In this document: piece by piece, positions 1 through 6,637 of the stretch
Numbering within the stretch: position 1 is the first letter of the stretch
Layout of the letters: every line of letters starts with the position of its first letter
The notes under the pieces: model-generated
Databases searched by the model: none
What the model was told of the DNA's origin: nothing
Seen by the model: the letters and a program-made list of their open reading frames with translations, nothing else
Translations under genes and position numbers: made by a program
From: Chloroflexota bacterium
GTDB lineage: Bacteria > Chloroflexota > Anaerolineae > Caldilineales > Caldilineaceae
Direction: 5' to 3'
Assembly: GCA_003577005.1 (NCBI GenBank)
Contig: QEUW01000261.1
Coordinates: forward strand, 1 to 11,606
Length of the DNA stretch: 11,606 nucleotides

Positions 1-63
1 ATGGGTGAGGGCGCTGCGTACTTCTTGGACAAAGTCAGCTTCGGGCAGGTGCAAAGGGCGCAT
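1..63 (-). CDS. Partial gene start, unrecognised protein
   Basis: Reading leftwards from an ATG at 63, the frame is open to the window edge and gives 21 residues beginning MRPLHLPEADFVQEV. Codon choice looks ordinary for this GC-rich genome and the amphipathic LPEADFVQEVRSAL stretch resembles a helical N-terminus. I do not recognise the family and no function can be assigned from so little. No clear Shine-Dalgarno precedes the ATG. It would be transcribed divergently from the hydrolase gene at 224, sharing the spacer 64-223. The opposite strand is also open from 1 to 72, but would only be the tail of a reading frame and looks less gene-like. Confidence 0.4.
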   Translation of the reverse strand, partial: MRPLHLPEADFVQEVRSALTH

Positions 64-139
64 AACAATTGATTGCCAGGATTGACAGCTTCTGGCGTAT
101 ATCTGACCGACGCCGGTGGCAATCGGGATAGAGTTGTTC

Positions 140-145
140 TATAAT
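140..145 (+). promoter_or_regulatory. Candidate -10 box (TATAAT)
   Basis: A perfect TATAAT lies 78 bases upstream of the hydrolase start at 224. The hexamer 17 bases upstream (TGGCAA) is a poor -35 match, so this rests mainly on the -10 sequence. It would give a leader of about 70 nt for the hydrolase/GATase cluster. The rest of 64-223 shows nothing else I can name. Confidence 0.3.
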
Positions 146-223
146 CGTCGGGTGCGTCGTACCCCATTGTAGCATGTTGCCATCGGCAGGACAACCTTTT
201 CTTCAAGGAGAGCCATCCATCCT

Positions 224-1186
224 ATGACGCTAACCAACACCTATTCGACACCACAAACGGGCGACTTTGTGTTCCAAGATTTCCGGCTTGCCAGTGGCGC
301 AGCTCTGGACGAAGTCCGTATCCACTATCGCACACTGGGCGAGCCGCGGCGCGACGAACAGGGCGTTGTCCGCAACGCAGTGCTCATCCTCCACGGCACT
401 ACGGGGCAGGGCGGCAACTTTCTCAACGAGATCTTTGCCGGCGAACTCTTTGGGGACCGCTTTCCCCGCTACGGCTATCGTGACATGATCGCCGCGCAAT
501 ACCGGCTTGTCAGCGAAGGGTTGCAAATCAACCACCTGCGGCTGGTCATGGGAACTTCCATGGGTGGTATGCATACCTGGCTGTGGGGGCAGATCTATCC
601 CGATTTTATGGACGCCCTGCTGCCACTCGCCAGCCTGCCAACGCAGATCTCCGGGCGCAACCGCATGTGGCGCAAGCTGTTGAGTGATGCGATCCGGTCC
701 GACCTGGAATGGAACAACGGCGAGTACCAGGAGCAGCCGCGCAGCCTCTCCTTTGCGGCTGGTCTACTTTTCCTCATGGCGAGCAACCCGTTGATGCGCC
801 AGCAGCAGGCGCCTACATTCTCCCAGGCGGACCGGGTCTTTGAAGCCGCCGTGGCCGAAATGGTCACGCGTTTAGATGCCAACGATGTGCTCTACGCCAT
901 CGAAAGCTCGTGGGATTACGACCCTAGCCCCGGTCTGGAGCGGATCCAGGCACCCTTGCTCGCCATCAACTTTGCCGACGACCTGGTCAACCCGCCGGAA
1001 CTGGGCATCCTCGAACGGGAAATTCAGCGGGTGAGGCGAGGCAAAGCAATCGTGATGCCGTTGAGCGAGGCCACCGTGGGGCACGGCACGCACACCAAGG
1101 CAGGGGTATGGAAACACCATCTTGTTGATTTCTTGCGGGAGACCGCACAGCACGATTATGTTCGTACAACGTATGGGGGTAAATAA
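224..1186 (+). CDS. MetX-like alpha/beta hydrolase with an internal deletion
   Basis: This 320-residue protein belongs to the alpha/beta hydrolase group related to homoserine O-acetyltransferase (MetX). The nucleophile elbow GTSMGG is present with Ser112. Asp252 or Asp253 lies in the NFADDLVNPPELG segment, and the C-terminal GHGTHT (His287 or His290) completes the triad. Family members as I remember them continue from LFG with about 32 residues, including a strand ending in LPD and an IGHG.S.KPSDGL loop, before RFPRY. Here G77 is followed directly by D78-RFPRY (nt 452-460), so that core strand and loop are missing. The reading frame is otherwise intact. An AAGGAG at 205-210 lies 13 nt before the ATG. 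The next gene starts one base after this stop, implying co-translation. Substrate is unknown, and the deletion makes activity doubtful; it may be an in-frame pseudogene. Confidence 0.8.
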   Translation: MTLTNTYSTPQTGDFVFQDFRLASGAALDEVRIHYRTLGEPRRDEQGVVRNAVLILHGTTGQGGNFLNEIFAGELFGDRFPRYGYRDMIAAQYRLVSEGLQINHLRLVMGTSMGGMHTWLWGQIYPDFMDALLPLASLPTQISGRNRMWRKLLSDAIRSDLEWNNGEYQEQPRSLSFAAGLLFLMASNPLMRQQQAPTFSQADRVFEAAVAEMVTRLDANDVLYAIESSWDYDPSPGLERIQAPLLAINFADDLVNPPELGILEREIQRVRRGKAIVMPLSEATVGHGTHTKAGVWKHHLVDFLRETAQHDYVRTTYGGK

Positions 1187-1187
1187 C

Positions 1188-1910
1188 ATGCGGAAATCAC
1201 TCAGAGTAGGGGTCATCGGCGATTATAACCCTGCTTCTCGTTTTCATGCCGCAACCAACACGGCCTTGGGCCATGCCGCCGACGCGCTGGCCTTGGCCGT
1301 GGATGTGGAGTGGTTGCCAACGCCAGCGCTGGCCGAGGACGGATACGAGGCTGTCCTCATCCCATTCGACGCGTTATGGTGTGCCCCTGGCAGCCCGTAC
1401 CAGAGTATGGCTGGGGCGCTGCAGGCCATCCAGTTTGCCCGTGAACGGGGCCGGCCGTTCTTTGGCACCTGAGGAGGCTTTCAACATACTCTGGTAGAGT
1501 ATGCACGCAATGTCATGGGCATCGCCACCGCCGAGCATGAAGAATCCGCGCCCGATGCGCCGACGCTGGTTATCAGTCGCTTGTCCTGCTCGCTGGTAGA
1601 TACGACACAGACTATCCACCTGATGCCCAACTCGCTGGCCCAGCAGATTTACGGGCAGACCAAAGTGATAGAAGCCTTTTCCTGTAATTATGGACTCAAT
1701 CCTATCTATCGGGAACAGTTTCAGCAGAGCGAACTGCGCATCGCGGGCAGCGACCTGGAGGGCGAAGTGCGCATTGTCGAGTTGCCCGCGCATCCTTTTT
1801 TTCTAGCCACCCTCTTTTTGCCACAGATGCGCTCTTCCGCCGGGCGACCGCATCCACTGATCGCAAACTATCTAAGGGTGGCGTCACAGCAAAGGAAAAC
1901 AGGAGTGTGA
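1188..1910 (+). CDS. CTP synthase C-terminal-like GATase, probable selenoprotein (in-frame UGA = Sec95)
   Basis: Read through the TGA at 1470-1472, one continuous frame encodes 240 residues resembling the class I glutamine amidotransferase domain of CTP synthase, without the synthetase domain. Diagnostic stretches are RVGVIGDYNP (6-15), then FARERGRPFFGT-U-GGFQH (83-100) aligning with the CTP synthase nucleophile region, and a C-terminal HPFF...GRPHPLIANYL (202-229). The TGA occupies precisely the catalytic Cys codon. Both sides of it are well conserved in the same frame, and a SECIS-like hairpin follows at 1485-1503. I recall a named family, 'CTP synthase C-terminal region-related (seleno)protein', which fits. 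His202 is kept, but the Glu of the usual HPE motif is Phe204, so classical glutaminase activity is uncertain. The start at 1188 has GGGGGT upstream and follows the hydrolase stop by 1 nt. The alternative is a nonsense-mutated pseudogene. Confidence 0.8.
1470..1472 (+). other. In-frame UGA, probable selenocysteine codon
   Basis: The TGA replaces the nucleophilic cysteine codon in the GT-C-GGFQH motif of a class I GATase domain. Frame and family similarity continue without interruption for 145 residues after it. A cysteine codon (TGC or TGT) differs by one base, so point mutation or sequencing error must be excluded, but the adjacent hairpin favours Sec insertion. Confidence 0.75.
1485..1503 (+). 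promoter_or_regulatory. Candidate bacterial SECIS hairpin
   Basis: CATACTCT (1485-1492) and AGAGTATG (1496-1503) form a perfect 8-bp stem closing a GGT loop (1493-1495). The first loop base is 20 nt beyond the UGA. Known bacterial SECIS elements lie immediately 3' of the UGA, with the apical loop roughly 16-37 nt away and containing an essential G and U, as in the AGGUCU loop of E. coli fdhF. The hairpin lies inside the coding sequence for HTLVEYA. Its codons ACT, GTA and TAT are A/T-ending, unusual beside the GC-ending codons around it, consistent with selection on RNA structure. Confidence 0.75.
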
Positions 1911-2023
1911 CAGCAGACGTTCGGGACATGCCCGAGGGTGTTGCCGTCCGCCGCGACGGCACTTTTTGGCACACTGTTGGCACAAACCACCTACCCCTAT
2001 CTCGATATATCAATATACAATAA
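1907..2023 (+). CDS. Small ORF overlapping the GATase stop, possible gene remnant
   Basis: A GTG at 1907 overlaps the TGA stop of the preceding gene in a 4-nt GTGA arrangement typical of coupled bacterial genes. AAAGGA at 1891-1896 sits 10 nt upstream. The 38-residue product begins VTADVRDMPEGVAVRRDGTFW and ends at TAA 2021-2023. Early codons are GC-ending and gene-like, then the sequence becomes AT-rich around 2000. I do not recognise the peptide. It could be a true small protein, the truncated 5' end of a third operon gene, or chance. Confidence 0.25.
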   Translation: MTADVRDMPEGVAVRRDGTFWHTVGTNHLPLSRYINIQ

Positions 2024-2156
2024 GAGCCAGCCCGATGGTCCGATTTACCTGGCTTGTAACATCTTCTCCCCGGATGGCTTGTCATCGACGCATGTCATTC
2101 TCTCTTTTCCGCCCCACCTTTTTCATGATACATTCTGACAACAGGAGGAATACAAG

Positions 2157-3566
2157 ATGGAACCTAATGGAAACGGTAATCAATTCTCACGTCGCACCTT
2201 TCTACGGCTCAGCGGGGGACTCACTGGCGTGGCATTGCTTGCCGCCTGCGCCCCGGCCGGCGCCCCGGCCACGACCGGCAGCGGCGAAGCGGCCGCACCA
2301 GCCGCCGGCGTAACCGAGATCACCTTTATGGGCTGGGGCGGCGCCGAGGAAGATGAGGGCGTGCGCGCTGCCATCGATGTCTTCCAGGAAGAACAGCCCA
2401 ATATCAAAGTGACCTGGCTCCACACCCCCGAAAATTACCAGGACAAGTTTCTTGCCAACATTGCCGCTGGCACGCCGCCCGATACGGCTTTTATCCAGAG
2501 CGCCACCTTCCAGACCTTTGTGCGCGACAGGGTGTTAATGGACCTTACTGACCAGCTTGAAGCCGACACGCTGGTGGGCGCCGACGGCTATTTTATCGAG
2601 CCACAGGAGAGCCAGCGCTGCACGGTAGAGGGGCGTTGGTACGGCATCGGTTCGTGTTGGGTGGCGCCGCACATCTATTACAACGCCGATATCTTCACCG
2701 AAGCCGGTATCGAGCCGCCCAGCAACGACCCCGACGAAGCGTGGGCGTGGGACAAGTTTGTCGAAGTCGCCAAACAGTTGACGGTCGATGCCAACGGCAA
2801 TCACCCCGGCGACAGCGGTTTTGACCCTGACAACATCGAACGCTGGGGTGTCCACTGGCCCACGTGGTGGATTCCCATCCACTCGGCTATCGAAGCCAAT
2901 GGCGGCCACTGGATCGACCCGGACTCGGGTCTGCTGGTGCTCGACCAACCTGAGGCCACGCAAGCGATCCAGAACGTGGCCGACCTGGTGCTCGTCCACC
3001 AGGTGATGCCACAGGCCACGGCCATGGAAGCGCTGGGCATGAGCAATGCGCAAATGCTGGAAAACGGTCGCCTGGCTATGGCTATCGACGGCTCGTGGGC
3101 GCTGGCCTGGATCCACAAGATCGCGCCGACCTTGGGCACCGCCGCGCTGCCAGCCATGAAGACAACGGCCACCAATATGCAGGCGCATCTGCACTCGGCG
3201 CTTGCCGCCACGCAACACCCGGAAGAGGCCTGGCAGTGGGTGCGCTTCCTCTCGACACCATTCTACCAGACCCAGTTCTGCCAGATCGGGTTGTGGCTGC
3301 CCAGCCAGACGGCGCTGATGACCGAAGAGGGCTTACAGACCTGGATCACCGACGGCGTTCATCCGCCGGGCTATGAGCTCATCGCTACCGAGTTCGTGCC
3401 CCGCTTTGGCAAGGTGCTCTACCAGCCCATCGGCTGGCCGCGCGCCGACGCCATCATCACACCCGCGCTGGAGCGGGTCTGGATCGGTGACGCCACGGCG
3501 GAAGAAGCCATGGCCGAAGCCGTGCCCCAGGCGAACCAGGTGTTGGAAGAAGAGGCAGCGCGATAA
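2157..3566 (+). CDS. Sugar ABC transporter substrate-binding lipoprotein (family 1)
   Basis: A 469-residue extracellular solute-binding protein of the carbohydrate-uptake (MalE/UgpB-like) type. The N-terminus carries a twin-arginine motif, SRRTFLRL (11-18), then a hydrophobic stretch and the lipobox LAAC with Cys31. This predicts Tat export followed by lipid anchoring on the outer face of the membrane. A low-complexity Ala/Gly/Pro linker (32-51) precedes the folded domain starting [20 protein letters not shown]. Typical family features follow, including [12 protein letters not shown] and a [16 protein letters not shown] segment. Tryptophans are abundant, as expected for sugar stacking. The start has a strong AGGAGG at 2143-2148, 8 nt upstream. 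Two permease genes follow, so this is the first gene of an importer operon. The actual sugar cannot be read from sequence. Confidence 0.93.
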   Translation: MEPNGNGNQFSRRTFLRLSGGLTGVALLAACAPAGAPATTGSGEAAAPAAGVTEITFMGWGGAEEDEGVRAAIDVFQEEQPNIKVTWLHTPENYQDKFLANIAAGTPPDTAFIQSATFQTFVRDRVLMDLTDQLEADTLVGADGYFIEPQESQRCTVEGRWYGIGSCWVAPHIYYNADIFTEAGIEPPSNDPDEAWAWDKFVEVAKQLTVDANGNHPGDSGFDPDNIERWGVHWPTWWIPIHSAIEANGGHWIDPDSGLLVLDQPEATQAIQNVADLVLVHQVMPQATAMEALGMSNAQMLENGRLAMAIDGSWALAWIHKIAPTLGTAALPAMKTTATNMQAHLHSALAATQHPEEAWQWVRFLSTPFYQTQFCQIGLWLPSQTALMTEEGLQTWITDGVHPPGYELIATEFVPRFGKVLYQPIGWPRADAIITPALERVWIGDATAEEAMAEAVPQANQVLEEEAAR

Positions 3567-3567
3567 C

Positions 3568-3665
3568 TGTCAATTGTCAATTGTCAATGATCAATTGTTA
3601 ATGACAGGATCTCGTTGACGGCGAAGCCTCATTAACAATTGACCATTGATCGTTGAGCGTTGACA
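3568..3665. repeat. Large imperfect inverted repeat of TCAATTG-type heptamers
   Basis: Arms at 3568-3604 and 3629-3665 (37 nt each, 24-nt spacer) match at 30 of 37 positions, including a perfect 14-bp inner stem (TCAATTGTTAATGA against TCATTAACAATTGA). The left arm contains a GTCAATT heptamer in tandem. It fills the gap between the binding-protein stop and the permease start. In RNA it would form a strong stem-loop that could protect the upstream mRNA or lower permease expression, as the malE-malF intergenic repeats do in enterobacteria (inference). Confidence 0.8.
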
Positions 3666-3698
3666 ATTCCCCGTGTTTTGTAACGTTGAAGGAAAGCC

Positions 3699-4616
3699 AT
3701 GACCACATCAACCTGGTTTGAGCGGTTGGGGCCGCGTACGTTAGCGGGGCGGCGGACATTGGTGGGGTATGTTTTTATTTCACCCTTTATCCTGGGATTT
3801 TTGCTCTGGTTTCTGGCCCCGGCGGCGACCGCGGTCTGGCTGACCTTTCAGGACTGGAACCTGATCGCACCGCCGCGCTATGTGGGCTTTCGCAACATTG
3901 CGCGTTTGGGCAGCGACTCGCTTTTCTGGCAGTCGCTCAAGGTGACGACCAATTTTACGTTGATCTCAGTGCCGGTGGGGTTGGTGTTGGGCTTTGTCAT
4001 CGCGCTGCTCATGAACGCCAAGGTGCGCGGCATCGCCTTCTTCCGCACGATCTACTATCTGCCCAGCATCGTGCCGGCGGTGGCGAGCGCCGTGCTCTGG
4101 GCGTGGATCTTTAATACCGAGTTTGGCCTGGCTAACGTGCTGGTGCGCGCCCTGGGTTTCCCCAAGATCATGTGGCTGCAACAGCCGGAGTGGGCGCTGC
4201 CGGCGCTGATCATCATGAGTCTGTGGGGGCTGGGCGGTGGCATGGTCATCTATCTGGCCGGCTTGCAGGGTATCCCCGAAGTCTTCTATGAGGCGGCCAA
4301 GATCGACGGAGCCGGGCGCTGGGCGCAGTTGCGCCATATTACGATCCCGTTGATGTCGCCAATCATCTTTTTTAATCTGATCATTGGCATCATCGGCTCG
4401 TTTCAGGTCTTCACCGCCGGTTATCTGGTGACCAACGGCGGGCCGCAAAACGCGACACTCTTTTATGTGCTCTATCTCTATCGCAACGGCTTCCAGTTTC
4501 TCGACATGGGCTACGCCGCCACCCTCGCCTGGGTGCTCTTCTTTATCATCGTCTTGTTGACGCTCTTTGTCTTCAAGTACATCGGGGCGCGTGTCCATTA
4601 TGAAGATGGCCGGTAG
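3699..4616 (+). CDS. Sugar ABC transporter permease, MalF/UgpA type
   Basis: A 305-residue polytopic membrane protein, inner membrane component of a carbohydrate ABC importer. After a short basic cytoplasmic N-terminus, the first membrane segment spans about residues 22-45 ([19 protein letters not shown]). Further hydrophobic segments lie near 85-105, 118-138, 167-187, 222-240 and 272-295, giving the six-helix pattern of this family. The EAA loop that contacts the ATPase is clear at about 198-221 ([25 protein letters not shown]). AAGGA at 3689-3693 precedes the ATG. It lies between the binding-protein gene and the second permease, separated from both by repeat-bearing spacers of about 110-130 nt. 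Confidence 0.92.
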   Translation: MTTSTWFERLGPRTLAGRRTLVGYVFISPFILGFLLWFLAPAATAVWLTFQDWNLIAPPRYVGFRNIARLGSDSLFWQSLKVTTNFTLISVPVGLVLGFVIALLMNAKVRGIAFFRTIYYLPSIVPAVASAVLWAWIFNTEFGLANVLVRALGFPKIMWLQQPEWALPALIIMSLWGLGGGMVIYLAGLQGIPEVFYEAAKIDGAGRWAQLRHITIPLMSPIIFFNLIIGIIGSFQVFTAGYLVTNGGPQNATLFYVLYLYRNGFQFLDMGYAATLAWVLFFIIVLLTLFVFKYIGARVHYEDGR

Positions 4617-4618
4617 AG

Positions 4619-4636
4619 AATTGTCAATTGTCAATG
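4619..4636. repeat. Second copy of the TCAATTG heptamer repeat
   Basis: The 18-nt sequence AATTGTCAATTGTCAATG here is identical to 3572-3589 in the other intergenic gap of this operon. It begins 2 nt after the first permease stop. Unlike the first copy, it lacks a matching inverted arm. No reading frame covers it. Confidence 0.75.
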
Positions 4637-4729
4637 GCTGATGGGATCTGCGGGACAGCCGTGACAACGGAGCGCCAATGGCAGCACACAGGCGGCTAAA
4701 TAGGCGGGCTGGAGAAAGGAGAACGGCTT

Positions 4730-5629
4730 TTGAGCACCTTACAACAGGCGTCACCGGCGTCCACGCTGGCTGCACCCCAGGCGGCACGCAGCTGGCTCTG
4801 GCGTGAGGAGACTTGGTGGCGGGCGGCCATCTGGCTGATCTTGATCGCCGGTGCGGTCCTAATGGCGCTGCCCTTTGTCTGGTTGGTGATCAGTTCGCTC
4901 AAGCCCCAGCAGAAGATCTTTCTCTTCCCCCCCGAATGGATACCCAACCCGGTGCGCTGGGAGAACTATGTCGAGTCGCTGACCTACAAGCCCTTTGGCC
5001 TCTATATTCGCAATACGCTCTATATTGTGCTTTTGAACGAGATCGCCATCCTGTGGTCAGCTTCGTTTTGTGGCTACGGCTTTGCCCGGTTGCGCTTTCC
5101 TGGGCGTGACTTTTGGTTTGCCATTGTCATGGCGACGCTCATGGTGCCCTTCTTTGTCTTGATGGTGCCGCAGTTTGTCATCTTTAGCCGGCTCGGGTGG
5201 ATCAATACCTTTCATCCGCTGACGATTCCCTTCTTTTTTGGTGGCGGGGCCTTCAACATCTTTCTCTTCCGCCAGTTTTTCCGCACCCTGCCCGAAGAGC
5301 TGGCCGACGCTGCCCGTATCGACGGCTGTACCGAGTTTGGCGTCTACTGGCGCATCATGTTGCCGCTGACCAAGCCGGCGCTGGCGACGATTGCCATCTT
5401 TACCTTTCTCAACGGTTGGAACGACTTTATCGGTCCGCTGCTCTATCTCAATTCGCCGGAGAAATTTACCGTCGCCATCGGTCTGGCGACCTTCCGCAGC
5501 GTGATGAATACCCGCTGGGACCTGCTCATGGCCGCGTCCACGGCCATGATCCTGCCGGTGATCTTGCTCTTCTTTTTTGCACAGCGTTACTTTATCCAGG
5601 GGATTGTGTTGAGCGGGTTGAAGGGGTAG
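4730..5629 (+). CDS. Sugar ABC transporter permease, MalG/UgpE type (TTG start)
   Basis: A 299-residue inner-membrane permease, partner of the preceding one. The chosen start is TTG at 4730, supported by AAAGGAG at 4715-4721 (8-nt spacing) and by an N-terminus of ordinary length; no ATG lies nearby in frame. A Ser/Ala-rich cytoplasmic tail of about 30 residues leads into the first membrane helix (about 33-55, [21 protein letters not shown]), followed by the family's [10 protein letters not shown] and RNTLYIV segments. The EAA loop is at about 190-217 ([28 protein letters not shown]). The C-terminus [19 protein letters not shown] is the classic MalG-type ending. No ATP-binding subunit follows, so a shared MsmK/UgpC-like ATPase elsewhere is likely. 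Confidence 0.92.
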   Translation: MSTLQQASPASTLAAPQAARSWLWREETWWRAAIWLILIAGAVLMALPFVWLVISSLKPQQKIFLFPPEWIPNPVRWENYVESLTYKPFGLYIRNTLYIVLLNEIAILWSASFCGYGFARLRFPGRDFWFAIVMATLMVPFFVLMVPQFVIFSRLGWINTFHPLTIPFFFGGGAFNIFLFRQFFRTLPEELADAARIDGCTEFGVYWRIMLPLTKPALATIAIFTFLNGWNDFIGPLLYLNSPEKFTVAIGLATFRSVMNTRWDLLMAASTAMILPVILLFFFAQRYFIQGIVLSGLKG

Positions 5630-5743
5630 CTGACAACGGATTTTGGGACCAGATTGAACGGATTTGCCTCTACAAATCTATGCTCGCTCGTCACCATCGG
5701 AACGGATTCTACACAACAATCCGGTCCCCGAATCCGTTGTCAG
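5630..5743 (+). terminator. Long inverted repeat with T tract after the ABC operon
   Basis: Arms at 5630-5650 and 5723-5743 are inverted copies matching at 19 of 21 positions. The first arm starts one base after the permease stop, and the second is followed directly by TTTTT. The 72-nt loop contains two further AACGGATT copies (5657 and 5701). It looks like an interspersed repeat that may also terminate the operon. The loop is much larger than in a textbook intrinsic terminator, so the terminator role is tentative while the repeat itself is certain. Confidence 0.5.
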
Positions 5744-5763
5744 TTTTTGTGTCCAGTCGCACG

Positions 5764-6480
5764 TCAACCGTGTAACCGCTCGACAAATGCCGCATGTTCC
5801 GGGGAGGACAGTCCCTGTTGCAGAATAGCGAGCAGCGCCGGCAGATCGTTTGACCAGATGGCGGCCGGTTGCAAATAGAGGCCGGGGAAGATCGCACTAC
5901 GCAGGATCCCATCAGCATCCGGCTCTTGGCGCTCATAGCCATTGTCACGCAAGATAAACCAGGCCACATCCTGTTCTAGTGTCAACAGGACCAGATACTC
6001 GGCCACCCCGTGCCGCGCATAGACATCCTTTTTCTGATTCATGTCATAGTTGCTGCTGCTGGCCGCGATTTCAACGATCAGTTCCGGTGGCCCTTCCAGG
6101 TAGCCGTCGGGGCCGATCCGCGAGCGGCCACCGTGTTCGGGGTCAAGCCGTAAAACGACATCGGGTTGCGGCTCGTTGAAGTAATCGAGACGGAGGGTTG
6201 CGTTGTCGCTACCACGCAGACCCGGGGTCGCGGCGGTGTAGACGCCCAGCCAGGTGATGATCAGAAAATGGGGGTCGCCGTGCGAATCAGCGCGTATCGG
6301 TGAAGGCATATAGACGATCCCTTCGATCAGTTCGGCCTTTTTGATTTCAGGGTGAGCCAGATAGCGCCGTTCGAACTCGGGGCGGGTCAGGTAGTCACCT
6401 GCCACCAGCGGTGGAACACCCGTTTGGAAGCTGGAATGGTTGGAAGCTTGTTTTGGTTGGTCAAGGGTCTGAACAGTCAT
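5764..6480 (-). CDS. Uma2 family (DUF820) endonuclease-like protein
   Basis: A 238-residue member of the Uma2/DUF820 family, which has a PD-(D/E)XK nuclease fold and is greatly expanded in Chloroflexota and cyanobacteria; its cellular role is not established. Family marks are KKAELIEGIVYMPSP (48-61), NEPQPDVVLRLDPEHGG with Asp107 (102-118), ELIVEIAASS with Glu137 (133-142), and the following Lys150/Lys151. These are the expected catalytic acidic and lysine residues. The C-terminal QQGLSSPEHAAFVERL also appears in relatives. I prefer the ATG at 6480 (MTVQTLDQP, with GGAAGG upstream), because relatives begin this way. An in-frame ATG at 6528 would add 16 residues. It stands alone between the ABC operon, which it faces tail to tail, and the SRPBCC gene. 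Confidence 0.87.
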   Translation of the reverse strand: MTVQTLDQPKQASNHSSFQTGVPPLVAGDYLTRPEFERRYLAHPEIKKAELIEGIVYMPSPIRADSHGDPHFLIITWLGVYTAATPGLRGSDNATLRLDYFNEPQPDVVLRLDPEHGGRSRIGPDGYLEGPPELIVEIAASSSNYDMNQKKDVYARHGVAEYLVLLTLEQDVAWFILRDNGYERQEPDADGILRSAIFPGLYLQPAAIWSNDLPALLAILQQGLSSPEHAAFVERLHG

Positions 6481-6637
6481 TGAGCGCCCTTCCACATGCA
6501 CAACTTGATCAGCTACGGTTGGGTTCATTATACCTTACCGTTACACGGCACGGCAATGTCTTGGATGACCGCCTTTTTCGTTATTTGCTTGCAGGTGGTT
6601 GCGGAAAACAACGACGTTATGATTTCAAGTTCATACC

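Noticed and set aside
1..72. Plus-strand open frame reaching a TGA at 70-72.
   Set aside because: Its residues and placement look unremarkable, while the minus-strand frame starting at 63 gives a more plausible divergent gene start. The choice is not certain.
1122..1472. Treating the frame before the TGA as a complete 116-residue protein and the frame from 1515 as a second gene.
   Set aside because: Both halves are in one frame and together give a single GATase-like domain with the TGA at the active-site residue. ATG 1515 has no convincing ribosome binding site and lies inside the conserved YARNVMG helix.
1938..2138. A 66-residue open frame upstream of the binding-protein gene.
   Set aside because: It has no ribosome binding site, AT-rich irregular codons and no recognisable features; it overlaps the better placed 1907-2023 frame.
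2535..3218. Long antisense frame opposite the binding-protein gene.
   Set aside because: It lies wholly within a clear coding sequence, is rich in Arg/Val/His as expected for an antisense shadow in GC-rich DNA, and has no family pattern.
3568..3665. CRISPR array.
   Set aside because: The short heptamers are nearly contiguous and arranged as one inverted repeat, with no regular unique spacers and no cas genes nearby.
3966..4787. A 273-codon antisense frame across the first permease gene.
   Set aside because: The opposite strand encodes an unmistakable permease with an EAA loop; the antisense product is charged, Gln/His/Asp-rich and not protein-like.
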